From Roseovarius litorisediminis (GTDB taxonomy: Bacteria > Pseudomonadota > Alphaproteobacteria > Rhodobacterales > Rhodobacteraceae): DNA of 64,000 nt. The notes below the pieces were generated by a model. It was not told the DNA's origin, searched no databases, and was given only the letters and a program-made list of their open reading frames with translations. The position numbers were made by a program, and so were the translations under genes. This document shows, piece by piece, positions 10,026 through 19,468 of the stretch (position 1 is its first letter; each line of letters starts with the position of its first letter). Location of the stretch: contig NZ_FWFL01000005.1 in the NCBI RefSeq assembly GCF_900172295.1, forward strand, positions 186,001-250,000, read 5' to 3'.

Positions 10026-10071
10026 CGGCCACGCCTTTCAGGACGCTATTAATCAAGAATTGACCAATTGA

Positions 10072-11760
10072 ATGACTGACAAAAAGCTTGGGTTCTGGCC
10101 GTCAGCCTCTCTGCAGGCCAAGTTTCTGCTGATCACCGTGCCGCTTTTGCTGCTTGTGGTGACCTGCTTTTTCGCCGTCGTTCATGTGAATTCGGTCAAA
10201 AACGCCCGCGAGGCGCTGCATGCGCGTATGGTAAAGGTAACCGAGATTCAGAGCGCGGCCATTTCCGGGCTGTTGTGGAACTTTAACATCGACCAGACTG
10301 CGCTGATCCTGCGGGCGATGGCCAACGACCCCGATCTTGTCGGGGCCATGGTGCAGGACGAAACTGGTAGCGTCGTGGCCCAGGTCGGCATGATGCAGAC
10401 GACCGCGGAACAGCTGAACATCCTGGAAAAGCCGATTGTGTTCTACCGCGGCAATGACCAGCCACCAGTTGACCTTGGGCAGTTGCAGATCGCCTTTTCC
10501 GAAGAAAACCTAAAGCTCGCATCGCGCCAGCGGCTGTATCAGGCGCTTGGCATCGCGGCGTTGCTGACAATTTCAAGTGTGGCCAGCGCCCTGATGGCCC
10601 TCCGCCTGACGGTTCGACGCCCCTTGTTGCGGTTGCTTGGCAGTATCCGCCTTGCCCGCGAAGAAAACATCCGCCAACCAGTCGATTGGGCGACAAGCGA
10701 TGAAATCGGTACGATCGTCACCGCCTATAACGACTTGCAGGAAAAACAGGAAAGCTATGAAAACCAGTTGCGCAACATCCGCGACACGCTGGAGCAGCGG
10801 GTGGTTGAACGCACGCGTGAACTCAAAGGTCGCGAAATCGAACTTTCCCGCGCGGTGTCTGACCTGGAAGTCAATCAAACGGCTCTGATGCAGGCCAAAG
10901 AGGCCGCCGAAACCGCGCTCAGCGATCTGCAGAATGCGCAGAAACGGCTGGTGCAAGCCGAAAAAATGGCCAGCCTTGGGCAACTTACAGCCGGTATCGC
11001 CCATGAAATCAAGAACCCGCTGAACTTCGTCAATAATTTCTCGGCCGTCTCGAACGAAATGCTTGGCGAACTGTCTCAACTTTTGCAGGGGCCCATTGCC
11101 CAGCTTGATCCCAAGACGCGCGCAGAAGCCGAAGAACTGCTGACTTCGGTTTGCGAAAACCTTGTGAAGATCGAATCTCACGGCAAACGTGCCGATTCAA
11201 TCATCAAGAATATGCTGCTGCATTCGCGCGAAGGCCCCACCGAGCCGCAGACCGTTCACCTCAATACACTTGCCGAACAGGCCCTGAACCTTGCCTATCA
11301 TGGTGCCCGCGCTGAATTTCCGGGTTCCAACATCACCATTGAAAAATCGCTTGATCCCGCACTGATCAAGATTGAATGCTACCCGCAGGCCATGTTGCGG
11401 GTGTTGCTGAACCTCATTTCAAACGGGATTTACGCCGCCAACCAGAAACAGTCTGCATCCGGTCAGGAATTTCAGCCAAAGCTGACCCTGACAACCCAGG
11501 CCAAGGGGCGCAACGCGATCATCACCATTTCTGATAACGGCGTTGGGATTTCCAGGGCGGAACGTGACCAGATATTTCTGCCATTTTTCACCACAAAACC
11601 TGCCGGTGATGGGACAGGCCTTGGACTATCGCTAAGTTACGACATAATAGTGACCCAACATGGCGGAGAGCTTAAAGTTGCAAGTGAACCCGGTGAATAC
11701 ACGTGCTTTACGATTGAAATCCCGTTGAAACTCAAAAGCGATAACGGAGTGAAGGCATGA
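10072..11760 (+). CDS. Membrane sensor histidine kinase
   Basis: A 562-residue sensor kinase. There is a transmembrane helix at about 17-39, a periplasmic sensor of about 115 residues with no recognised fold, a second transmembrane helix at about 155-178, a HAMP-like linker to about 230 and a long coiled coil to about 300. The dimerisation domain follows with phospho-acceptor His311 in HEIKNPLNF. The C-terminal HATPase has N box [17 protein letters not shown] and GTGLGLSLS. No receiver is attached. Its stop overlaps the next receiver gene in an ATGA. By context it phosphorylates one or both following receivers. There is no clear Shine-Dalgarno sequence at the start. Confidence 0.92.
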   Translation: MTDKKLGFWPSASLQAKFLLITVPLLLLVVTCFFAVVHVNSVKNAREALHARMVKVTEIQSAAISGLLWNFNIDQTALILRAMANDPDLVGAMVQDETGSVVAQVGMMQTTAEQLNILEKPIVFYRGNDQPPVDLGQLQIAFSEENLKLASRQRLYQALGIAALLTISSVASALMALRLTVRRPLLRLLGSIRLAREENIRQPVDWATSDEIGTIVTAYNDLQEKQESYENQLRNIRDTLEQRVVERTRELKGREIELSRAVSDLEVNQTALMQAKEAAETALSDLQNAQKRLVQAEKMASLGQLTAGIAHEIKNPLNFVNNFSAVSNEMLGELSQLLQGPIAQLDPKTRAEAEELLTSVCENLVKIESHGKRADSIIKNMLLHSREGPTEPQTVHLNTLAEQALNLAYHGARAEFPGSNITIEKSLDPALIKIECYPQAMLRVLLNLISNGIYAANQKQSASGQEFQPKLTLTTQAKGRNAIITISDNGVGISRAERDQIFLPFFTTKPAGDGTGLGLSLSYDIIVTQHGGELKVASEPGEYTCFTIEIPLKLKSDNGVKA

Positions 11761-12146
11761 CGGCGCGAATCCTCATGGTCGATGACGAAGCAGATGCCTG
11801 CGAACTGTTTCGGCAGAATTTTCGCCGTGAAATTCGCAAGGGACTCTACAGCTTCGATTTCGCCCGTTCTGGCGAGGATGCGCTGGAAGTGCTGCGCACG
11901 GGTGAGCCGCCAAAGGTTCTGATGGTGCTGTCGGATATAAATATGCCGGGCATGTCGGGACTTGAACTACTGGAACATATCCGCCGTGAACGCCCCGAAA
12001 TTGACGTTGTGATGATCACCGCCTACGGCGATCCCGAAACCGCCCGGCGGGCCACTTGTCTGGGCGCCAGCAACCTGATGACCAAACCGGTAGATTTTGC
12101 TCAGCTCAAGAGACGGCTGGCAAACTCAATCGAGCAACCCGGATGA
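11757..12146 (+). CDS. Stand-alone receiver-domain response regulator
   Basis: A 129-residue single receiver domain: acidic pocket DD at 9-10, phospho-acceptor Asp60 in SDINMPGMSG, Thr88 in MITAYGD and Lys110 in MTKPVDF. There is no output domain, so it probably acts through protein contacts or as a phosphate sink or relay. It overlaps the kinase gene upstream and the receiver-cyclase gene downstream by ATGA, so all three are translationally coupled. Confidence 0.92.
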   Translation: MTARILMVDDEADACELFRQNFRREIRKGLYSFDFARSGEDALEVLRTGEPPKVLMVLSDINMPGMSGLELLEHIRRERPEIDVVMITAYGDPETARRATCLGASNLMTKPVDFAQLKRRLANSIEQPG

Positions 12147-13417
12147 CGAACCGCCCGGCACTTATTCTGCTGGTTGATGACGAACCCGACTTTGAGGTGC
12201 TGGTAAAACAACACCTGCGCCACCAGATTCGCAACGGCGAATTCGATTTTCTTTATGCAGAAAACGGCGTGCGCGCGCTTGAGGTGCTACAGAAACACCC
12301 CGATGTGGATATTGTTCTAAGCGATATCAACATGCCCCGGATGGATGGGCTGACCCTGCTGGCACACCTGCAAGACATTCATAGAAACCTGGAAACCGTG
12401 ATCGTGTCAGCCTATGGCGACATGGATAATATCCGCAAAGCGATGAACAGCGGCGCCTTTGATTTCCTGACCAAACCCATCGATTTTACCGATCTCGAAC
12501 GGACAATTGGCAAAACCTTGGGGCATCTGCATCTGATGCGCAGCCTCAGGGCAGAAAAAGCCATTGCTGAACGTGCTAAAACCACATTGTCGCGATATTT
12601 TTCACCGGCGGTGGTAGAGGCCCTCGCCGAAGACCCGGATTATCTCAGCCAAAGCAGCGAACGGCGGGTGGCGACGTTCATGTTCACAGATATCACCGGA
12701 TTTACCGGGCTGGTTGAAACCTCTTCGCCCGAACAGATTGCTGCCCTGCTAAACGATTACCTGGCGGGTGTGATTGACGTTATTTTTAAACATGGTGGTA
12801 CCGTCACCAAAATCATGGGCGACAGTGTGCATGTGATTTTCGGCGCCCCGTTTGAGACCCCCGACCACGCCCGCGACGCCGTTGAATGTGCATTGGCCAT
12901 GGACGCATTCGCGGAAACCTTTCGCCAGTGGCAGGCAGAAAAAGGCATTGCACTAGGGGCTACCCGTATTGGCCTTAACACTGGCCCAGCCACGATCGGC
13001 AGTTTTGGCACCAAGGATTTCTTCGATTACTCGGCTTACGGCGATGTGGTTAATACCGCAGCCCGGGTCGAGCAGGCGAACAAGGTTTTGGGGACGCGCA
13101 TCTGCATTGGGCAAGGCGTGGTTGATCACGCAGGTGATATTCCCCGGCGCCCGGTCGGAACACTGCGGCTGCGTGGTAAAACGACCGGTCTGAACGCCTA
13201 CGAACCCCTGACGTCGGAACATGCAAACAACCCTGAAGTACTGGCCTATCAAAAAGCCTTCGAGAAACTCCGCGCCGCCGACCCCACCGCACGGCAGGCT
13301 TTTGCAGCCATCGTCGGAGACGGCGGGAATGATCCGCTTGCCCTTTTCCACCTTGGCCGCCTTCTGAACGGTCAAAGTGGCGTTGAGATTCAGTTTGGCG
13401 GCAAACAGTTTGGTTAA
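12143..13417 (+). CDS. Receiver-linked class III adenylate/guanylate cyclase
   Basis: Started at ATG 12143 (ATGA overlap), the protein has 424 residues. The N-terminal receiver (about 7-122) carries Asp61 and Lys111. A helical linker leads to a class III nucleotidyl cyclase domain (about 175-360): metal Asp183 in FTDITGFT, Lys223 in TKIMGD, second metal Asp227, and Asn304 with transition-state Arg308 in NTAARVE. The purine-selecting position in DYSAYGD holds Ser297 rather than the usual Asp or Thr, so cAMP versus cGMP cannot be called. The final ~60 residues are a helical tail. It likely turns kinase input into a cyclic nucleotide signal. Confidence 0.9.
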   Translation: MTNRPALILLVDDEPDFEVLVKQHLRHQIRNGEFDFLYAENGVRALEVLQKHPDVDIVLSDINMPRMDGLTLLAHLQDIHRNLETVIVSAYGDMDNIRKAMNSGAFDFLTKPIDFTDLERTIGKTLGHLHLMRSLRAEKAIAERAKTTLSRYFSPAVVEALAEDPDYLSQSSERRVATFMFTDITGFTGLVETSSPEQIAALLNDYLAGVIDVIFKHGGTVTKIMGDSVHVIFGAPFETPDHARDAVECALAMDAFAETFRQWQAEKGIALGATRIGLNTGPATIGSFGTKDFFDYSAYGDVVNTAARVEQANKVLGTRICIGQGVVDHAGDIPRRPVGTLRLRGKTTGLNAYEPLTSEHANNPEVLAYQKAFEKLRAADPTARQAFAAIVGDGGNDPLALFHLGRLLNGQSGVEIQFGGKQFG

Positions 13418-13488
13418 AGATTCAACCTTGCAAAATCTGGTTGCAAACCTTTACGGGCTTTACGGTCAGGGCGGGCTGTCGTTTCTGG

Positions 13489-13516
13489 TTTGCATTCGCG
13501 GGAAATTTGGTTATAG
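13489..13516 (+). promoter_or_regulatory. Candidate rpsT promoter
   Basis: TTTGCA (13489-13494), 16-base spacer, TTATAG (13511-13516), in the 224-base gap between the cyclase gene and rpsT. A weak match that would leave a leader of about 120 bases. Confidence 0.25.
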
Positions 13517-13641
13517 ACCGCGTCATACATGCGCGTGATGCCCGCTCAGGCAAGAATCATTACCTCAGAAATGGGGGGCCGGTCGGGGTATCTTCACGTG
13601 TTAAACAACATACACCGAACTAACGTAAGGGCCTGATTCAC

Positions 13642-13905
13642 ATGGCAAATACACCACAGTCCAAGAAACGCGCACGTCAAAACGAAACCCGTTTCGCAAT
13701 CAACAAGGCACGCCGCTCGCGCGTCCGCACCTACCTGCGGAAAGTAGAAGAGGCGATTGCCTCGGGCGACAAAGAGGCCGCCACCGCCGCACTCCGCACT
13801 GCACAACCCGAACTGATGCGCGGCGTCACCAAAGGTATCTTCCACAAGAATACCGCCTCGCGCAAAATGTCGCGCCTGTCGGCCCGTGTGAAGGCCCTCG
13901 GCTAA
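13642..13905 (+). CDS. rpsT: 30S ribosomal protein S20
   Basis: An 87-residue, strongly basic protein beginning [15 protein letters not shown], the standard S20 N-terminus, with the conserved helical core and the C-terminal [10 protein letters not shown] motif. It binds 16S rRNA in 30S assembly. It is a single-gene unit bounded by a probable promoter region upstream and a strong terminator at 14041-14072. Its position just before dnaA is common in Rhodobacterales. Confidence 0.97.
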   Translation: MANTPQSKKRARQNETRFAINKARRSRVRTYLRKVEEAIASGDKEAATAALRTAQPELMRGVTKGIFHKNTASRKMSRLSARVKALG

Positions 13906-14511
13906 GCGATTCTGGCAGACGCCTTTTGCGGATCTTCCAACTCAGCAATTAAGAATTGGCAATCCACCGGAAGTGTTGCAACTGTGCCGCATCTGATGTG
14001 ATGCTAAATACCACAGTTAGAATACGTTAAACTATTGAAGAAAAAGGCACCGTTCGACCCGGTGCCTTTTTTGTATTTTTGAGACAAAAATCAGGGCAAC
14101 AGATTCTTTTTGCGCAAAGCCCCTGTCAAGCGCGAAGATCAGTTGCCGCAAGCCCCTCCAACTTGGTAGCGTCTGGCATGCGATTCACGCTTGGGGGGAC
14201 AGGCTGCATCGGATGCCATCATAGCCAAAAACTGCAATTTGGCGGCATCCGTTCCGAGACCTTTGGTCTTGCCTAGTCCAGCAAGTATGCACGCGAACTC
14301 TATCAGGAACTAACGCGGATTGGGGGCAGTCCGCGCCAAAGTTCTAAGGGTTGAACTGTGCATATTGGTCCGAAATTGGGCGGTTAAGTCCGTTGCCTTG
14401 TGGTGACGGCTTACCGGTTTGTTTTCGGCTGGACACCCGTGATTTGCTCAAATGGGCCGGACTCCGGCCGCATAGACGAAACGGTATGGCAAAGCTGCGA
14501 AACGGGGAAGC
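13906..14511. other. rpsT-dnaA intergenic region
   Basis: 606 bases without a convincing gene. It holds the rpsT terminator and then some 440 bases that must include the dnaA promoter. I looked for DnaA boxes (TTATNCACA and its complement) and CtrA sites (TTAA-N7-TTAA) and found no clear copy. The short open frames here have no family character. Confidence 0.6.
14041..14072 (+). terminator. rpsT rho-independent terminator
   Basis: GGCACCG (14046-14052), 7-base loop, CGGTGCC (14060-14066), then TTTTTT; five A precede the stem, so it may also act on the other strand. Confidence 0.9.
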
Positions 14512-15867
14512 ATGACAAAAGAACAATGGGGCCAGCTGAAACAAAAGCTTCGGACTTCGGTAGGAACACATAACTATAAAAACTGGATCGAACCGTTAGA
14601 ACTGTCGGGGGTAACCGACGGCGTCGCGACCTTCAGTGTTCCGACCAGCTTTCTGGGAAATTATGTATCGCAGAATTTTGGCGATCTGATTCTATATCAA
14701 ATGAACACGCTGGCGCCTGATATTCGCCGTATCCACTTTCAGGTGGCGGCCAACACTCCGGCAAGGCCGGCTACTGCTTTCAAGCTGACCCCACAGACAT
14801 CTTTTGCCCAGCCCGCCGAGGGCCAGATCCCGACGGCCCCGCTGGATGATCGCTTCACCTTTGACTCCTTTGTTGTCGGCAAACCTAACGAACTGGCCCA
14901 TGCTGCGGCCAAGCGTGTCGCCGAAGGTGGCCCTGTCACCTTCAATCCGCTTTTTCTCTATGGCGGTGTCGGCCTTGGTAAGACCCATCTGATGCACGCC
15001 ATCGCCTGGGAGTTGCAGACAAAACGGCCCGAATTGAATGTCGTTTATCTGTCGGCCGAACAGTTCATGTATCGCTTCGTGCAGGCCCTGCGCGACCGCA
15101 GAATGATGGATTTCAAGGAAATGTTTCGCTCGGTCGATGTGCTGATGGTGGATGACGTGCAGTTCATTGCAGGCAAGGACAGCACTCAGGAAGAATTCTT
15201 TCATACCTTCAACGCGCTGGTCGACCAGAATAAGCAGATCGTGATTTCCGCCGACCGCGCGCCGGGCGAGATTGCCAATCTTGAAGAGCGGATCAAATCG
15301 CGCCTGCAATGTGGTCTTGTGGTTGATCTGCACCCCACTGATTATGAACTGCGCCTTGGTATTCTGCAGTCCAAGGTCGATCAGTATCGCCTGCAATACC
15401 CCGACCTGCAAATGGACAGCGGCGTGCTTGAATTTCTGGCCCACCGGATCAGCACCAACGTGCGTGTACTTGAAGGCGCGCTGACGCGTCTCTATGCGTT
15501 TGCCTCGCTGGTTGGTCATCAGATCACCCTGGAACTGACGCAGGATTGTCTGGCCGACGTGCTGCGCGCGTCCGAGCGCAAGATCTCAATTGAAGAGATC
15601 CAGCGCAAAGTGTCCGAGCATTACAACATCCGACTTTCCGACATGATTGGCCCCAAACGGGTGCGCAGCTTTGCCCGCCCGCGTCAGGTGGCAATGTATC
15701 TGTGCAAACAGATGACCAGCCGGTCGTTGCCTGAAATCGGTCGCCGCTTTGGCGGACGTGACCACACCACCGTCATGCACGGCGTGCGCCGCATAGAAGA
15801 GTTGCGCACTCAGGATGGTCAGATTGCCGAAGACCTCGAATTGCTGCGCCGTACGCTGGAAAGCTGA
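14512..15867 (+). CDS. dnaA: Chromosomal replication initiator DnaA
   Basis: A 451-residue AAA+ initiator. Domain I covers about 1-80, with a linker to about 115. The Walker A motif GGVGLGKTH is at 151-159, and Walker B is in LMVDDVQFI. The C-terminal DNA-binding helix carries the DnaA signature GRDHTTVMHGV. It binds DnaA boxes and melts the origin. The start M-T-K-E-Q-W-G-Q fits family N-termini; a GGGGAAGC lies just upstream. Full length for an alphaproteobacterium. Confidence 0.97.
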   Translation: MTKEQWGQLKQKLRTSVGTHNYKNWIEPLELSGVTDGVATFSVPTSFLGNYVSQNFGDLILYQMNTLAPDIRRIHFQVAANTPARPATAFKLTPQTSFAQPAEGQIPTAPLDDRFTFDSFVVGKPNELAHAAAKRVAEGGPVTFNPLFLYGGVGLGKTHLMHAIAWELQTKRPELNVVYLSAEQFMYRFVQALRDRRMMDFKEMFRSVDVLMVDDVQFIAGKDSTQEEFFHTFNALVDQNKQIVISADRAPGEIANLEERIKSRLQCGLVVDLHPTDYELRLGILQSKVDQYRLQYPDLQMDSGVLEFLAHRISTNVRVLEGALTRLYAFASLVGHQITLELTQDCLADVLRASERKISIEEIQRKVSEHYNIRLSDMIGPKRVRSFARPRQVAMYLCKQMTSRSLPEIGRRFGGRDHTTVMHGVRRIEELRTQDGQIAEDLELLRRTLES

Positions 15868-15889
15868 ACTTCCTGCATTTTTCAAAAAA

Positions 15890-15911
15890 CCCCCCGTCAT
15901 TCTGGCGGGGG
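15890..15911. terminator. Hairpin after dnaA
   Basis: CCCCCG (15891-15896) pairs with CGGGGG (15906-15911). A run of six A precedes it on the plus strand, so the U-tract is on the minus-strand transcript. On the plus strand there is no T-run, so termination of dnaA is only possible, not clear. Confidence 0.4.
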
Positions 15912-16082
15912 TGACGCGTTCGGGGGCATTTAATTGCTGGGCGCACGCACAACCTTTTTATCGTCTTCGACAAAATCAATTTCCCGGTTGTAAAATGCGC
16001 AGAACAACTATCTTCTTCGCACATTAGGATCAGTACCCTACAATCCTGTAAAACCTTCAATCAAGATCAGGAGTAAGATCCG

Positions 16083-17054
16083 ATGTCACGCAACGTCATC
16101 ATCGAAAATGCCGGCGGCCCCGAAAACATGAAGATCGTCAATGTCGATGTCGGTAACCCCGGCCCCGGCGAAATTCGCATCCGCCACAAGGCCTGCGGTC
16201 TCAATTTCATCGACGTCTATCAGCGCACTGGCCTCTATCCACTTACTCTGCCGCATGCCCTGGGTATGGAGGCTGCCGGGATTGTCGAGGCCGTGGGCGA
16301 GGGCGTGATCCATCTCAAACCCGGTGACCGCGCGGCCTATGCCTCGATGCCGCCGGGGGCCTATTCGGATGCGCGGGTCATGCCTGCGGCCCAGGTGTGC
16401 CCTTTGCCCGACAGCATTTCCTTCGAAGAAGCCGCCGCCATCATGCTTCAGGGGATGACGGTTGAATATCTCTTCCACAGGGTCTGGCCGCTCAAATCCG
16501 GGGATACGGTTCTGTTCCACGCCGCCGCAGGCGGTGTCGGGCTTCTGGCTTGTCAGTGGGCAAAGTCAGAAGGCATAGAACTGATTGGCACAGCCGGGAC
16601 AGACGCAAAATGTCAGCTCGCGCTTGAAAACGGCGCAACCCACTGCATCAACTACCGTGACCATGATTTTGTGCCCGAGGTACAAAAACTGGCAGGTAAC
16701 GGCGTCGATGTCGTGATGGACGGCGTCGGCAAGGATACTTTCGATGGCTCTCTCGATTGCATCAAGCCACTTGGCATGATGATTTCCTTTGGCAACGCAT
16801 CGGGGCCGGTCGAGCCGGTCAGCCTTCTGACGCTGGCTGCCAAAGGCTCACTCAAGATGACACGCACGACGTTGTTCACCTTTCTCGCCGATCACCAGCG
16901 CTGTCAGGACATGGCAACGCATCTGTTCTCCAAGGTCGCCAGTGGCGATATCAAGGTCAACATCGGTCAGACTTTTCCACTTGAACAGATCGCGGATGCG
17001 CATCGCTCACTGGAAAGCAGGCAAACCACGGGATCGACCATCATAACGCTCTGA
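16083..17054 (+). CDS. qor: NADPH:quinone reductase (zinc-independent MDR family)
   Basis: A 323-residue medium-chain dehydrogenase/reductase without the zinc ligands of alcohol dehydrogenases. The N-terminal GroES-like domain includes the conserved N-F-I-D-V-Y-x-R-x-G-x-Y and GMEAAG motifs. The Rossmann motif AAAGGVG is at about residue 150. It is preceded by an AGGAG (about 16069-16073) and is predicted to reduce quinones with NADPH. It sits between dnaA and dnaN, genes that are often closer together, and is transcribed in the same direction with about 215 bases before and 138 after. Confidence 0.9.
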   Translation: MSRNVIIENAGGPENMKIVNVDVGNPGPGEIRIRHKACGLNFIDVYQRTGLYPLTLPHALGMEAAGIVEAVGEGVIHLKPGDRAAYASMPPGAYSDARVMPAAQVCPLPDSISFEEAAAIMLQGMTVEYLFHRVWPLKSGDTVLFHAAAGGVGLLACQWAKSEGIELIGTAGTDAKCQLALENGATHCINYRDHDFVPEVQKLAGNGVDVVMDGVGKDTFDGSLDCIKPLGMMISFGNASGPVEPVSLLTLAAKGSLKMTRTTLFTFLADHQRCQDMATHLFSKVASGDIKVNIGQTFPLEQIADAHRSLESRQTTGSTIITL

Positions 17055-17192
17055 TGGTTTACGCAGGCCCTTGCCCTTGACGATGCCCGCAATACAACCG
17101 AAAACACCAAGAAAAGACTTGAGCCGAAGGGGGAAGTTGCTACCGTGCCCCTCCCGGCGTCAAATCCGGCATCTTCACGAGGGAGCGATGGA

Positions 17193-18311
17193 ATGAAACT
17201 CAGCATCGAACGCGGCACGCTGCTCAAGGCCGTGTCACAGGCACAATCCGTTGTGGAGCGGCGCAATACCATTCCGATCCTCGCCAATGTGCTAATCGAG
17301 GCCGAAGGCGATTCCGTGCATTTTCGCGCCACGGATCTGGACATCGAAGTGGTCGACAAGGCCCCGGCGCAGGTTGAGCGCGCGGGGGCGACCACCGTAT
17401 CAGCCGTTACCCTGCATGAAATCGTGCGCAAACTGCCCGACGGTGCGCTTGTTACCCTCGCCGACGATGGTACCTCGGGGCGCTTGACGGTCGAGGCCGG
17501 TCGCTCAAACTTCAATCTGGCCACCCTGCCGAAAGAAGACTTTCCGGTCATGGCCTCGTCGGAATACGCCAGCAATTTCAGCGCGCCGGCGCCAGTGCTG
17601 CGCCGCCTGTTCGATAAATCTAAATTCGCCATCTCGACCGAGGAAACCCGCTATTACCTCAACGGTGTCTACATGCACGTGGCCGAAGCCGAGGGTGGTA
17701 AGGTGCTGCGTTGTGTGGCCACCGATGGTCACCGTCTGGCCCGCATTGATGCAGATCTGCCCGAAGGGGCCGCCGACATGGCTGGCGTCATCGTGCCGCG
17801 TAAAACCGTAGGCGAACTGCGCAAGCTCTTGGAAGACGATGACATGAAAATTGCCGTGTCGGTCTCAGAGACAAAGATTCGCTTTGCCACCCCCGACATC
17901 ACTCTGACCTCCAAGGTGATCGACGGCACCTTTCCCGATTACACCCGTGTCATCCCCACCGGCAACACCCGCAAGATGGAGGTGGACGCTGCAGAGTTTG
18001 CCAGGGCGGTTGACCGTGTTGCCACTGTCAGTTCTGAACGCTCGCGTGCGGTCAAACTGTCGCTGGACGAAGATCGCCTGATCCTGTCGGTCAACGCCCC
18101 CGACAGCGGTGCCGCCGAAGAAGAACTTGCCGTGGCTTACGGTGACGAGCGGCTAGAGATTGGTTTCAATGCCAAATACCTGCTGGAAATTGCCAGCCAG
18201 GTGGACCGCGAGAATGCCGTATTCCTGTTTAATTCCGCTGGTGACCCGACTCTGATGCGCGAAGGCAATGATACCAGCGCTGTCTACGTCGTCATGCCGA
18301 TGCGTGTGTGA
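17193..18311 (+). CDS. dnaN: DNA polymerase III beta sliding clamp
   Basis: The open frame begins 16 codons earlier, but ATG 17193, behind GAGGGAG, gives the standard N-terminus MKLSIERGTLL and 372 residues, the normal clamp length. Three repeated clamp domains are recognisable, with the family block TEETRYYLNG and the C-terminal YVVMPMRV. It tethers polymerase III to DNA. It is followed by a repeat element (18317-18340) and recF. Confidence 0.96.
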   Translation: MKLSIERGTLLKAVSQAQSVVERRNTIPILANVLIEAEGDSVHFRATDLDIEVVDKAPAQVERAGATTVSAVTLHEIVRKLPDGALVTLADDGTSGRLTVEAGRSNFNLATLPKEDFPVMASSEYASNFSAPAPVLRRLFDKSKFAISTEETRYYLNGVYMHVAEAEGGKVLRCVATDGHRLARIDADLPEGAADMAGVIVPRKTVGELRKLLEDDDMKIAVSVSETKIRFATPDITLTSKVIDGTFPDYTRVIPTGNTRKMEVDAAEFARAVDRVATVSSERSRAVKLSLDEDRLILSVNAPDSGAAEEELAVAYGDERLEIGFNAKYLLEIASQVDRENAVFLFNSAGDPTLMREGNDTSAVYVVMPMRV

Positions 18312-18316
18312 CACCT

Positions 18317-18340
18317 GTCGGATGCCTCCGGCGGGAGTAT
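18317..18340. repeat. 24-base dispersed repeat, copy 1
   Basis: In the 53-base dnaN-recF gap lies a 24-base sequence starting GTCGGATGCCTCC and ending GGGAGTAT. It is identical to 45613-45636 after the acyl-CoA dehydrogenase gene. Its core GCCTCCGGCGGGAG is partly self-complementary (CTCC/GGAG). Confidence 0.85.
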
Positions 18341-18364
18341 TGATAGAAAAATGAAAGGCCGAGA

Positions 18365-19468
18365 ATGCCCGGTCTTTACCTCTCTGCCCTGACTCTTTCG
18401 CATTTCCGCTCGCATAAATCAGCGCGGCTGGAACTGGATGCGCGCCCGGTTGCGATCCATGGTTCCAATGGCGCGGGTAAGACCAATATCCTTGAAGCGG
18501 TCTCGCTGTTTTCACCCGGCCGCGGGCTGCGCCGGGCGGCAGCGCAGGAAATGGCGCGCCGACCTGAAACGCTGGGCTGGAAAATCATCGGTATCCTGCA
18601 GTCTCTGCACCGGACCCATGAGATCGAAATCTGGTCGGATGAGGGGGCAGCCCGTCAGACCCGGATTGATGGCAAAGCCGCCGCTCAGGTGGCGCTGGGC
18701 CGCATTGCACGCGTCTTGTGGCTGATCCCGTCAATGGATCGGCTCTGGATTGAAGGCGCCGAGGGCCGCCGCCGTTTTCTGGACCGGATGACGATGAGTT
18801 TCACGCCGTCCCACGCCGAGGCCGCGCTGGCCTATGAAAAGGCGATGCGCGAACGCAATCGCCTGCTCAAAGATCAGGTGCGCGATGCCCATTGGTATAT
18901 CGCGCTGGAGCGCCAGATGGCGCAGACAGGCGCAGAAATCCACACCAACCGCCAAGCTGCATTGGCCCAGCTTCAGGCGGCGCAATCAGAGGCGGAAACC
19001 GCCTTTCCTACGGCCGAACTGGAACTGATAGTCAGTGAGGGCGAAATGCCCGATACAGAATCCGACCTGCGCGATGCCCTATCCGAAAGCCGCTTTCGCG
19101 ATCTGGCTGCCGGGCGCTCGCTTGTCGGCCCACACCGCGCCGACCTATATGGGGTTTATGCCGCCAAAGGTGTACCGGCCCGCGATTGTTCAACGGGCGA
19201 GCAAAAAGCGCTTTTGGTTTCATTGATCCTTGCCAACGCCCGAGCGCTGGCCCGTGATTTCGGCGCGCCACCGATTTTATTGCTAGATGAGGTCGCCGCC
19301 CATCTTGATGCCAGCCGCCGTGCCGCGCTTTACGACGAAATATGCGCGCTTGGCGCTCAGGCATGGATGACAGGAACCGGGGCCGAGCTTTTTACCGAAC
19401 TGGGCGATCGCGCGCAGCATATCGAAGTGGCCGAGGATACGGGCACTTCCAATGTCGTGATGACATGA
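18365..19468 (+). CDS. recF: DNA replication/repair protein RecF
   Basis: A 367-residue SMC-like ATPase. The Walker A motif GSNGAGKTNILEAVS is at about 34-48, the signature region GRSLVGPHRADL is in the middle, the ABC-type STGEQKALL comes later, and Walker B is ILLLDEVAAHLD near the C-terminus. It loads RecA at gaps with RecO/RecR. The stop codon overlaps the start of the LysE gene by ATGA, an unusual coupling for recF. Confidence 0.95.
   Translation: MPGLYLSALTLSHFRSHKSARLELDARPVAIHGSNGAGKTNILEAVSLFSPGRGLRRAAAQEMARRPETLGWKIIGILQSLHRTHEIEIWSDEGAARQTRIDGKAAAQVALGRIARVLWLIPSMDRLWIEGAEGRRRFLDRMTMSFTPSHAEAALAYEKAMRERNRLLKDQVRDAHWYIALERQMAQTGAEIHTNRQAALAQLQAAQSEAETAFPTAELELIVSEGEMPDTESDLRDALSESRFRDLAAGRSLVGPHRADLYGVYAAKGVPARDCSTGEQKALLVSLILANARALARDFGAPPILLLDEVAAHLDASRRAALYDEICALGAQAWMTGTGAELFTELGDRAQHIEVAEDTGTSNVVMT

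Noticed and set aside
10049..10063. TTAA-N7-TTGA, near-match to a CtrA box before the kinase gene
   Set aside because: One mismatch and only a single site close to the start codon; too weak to call.
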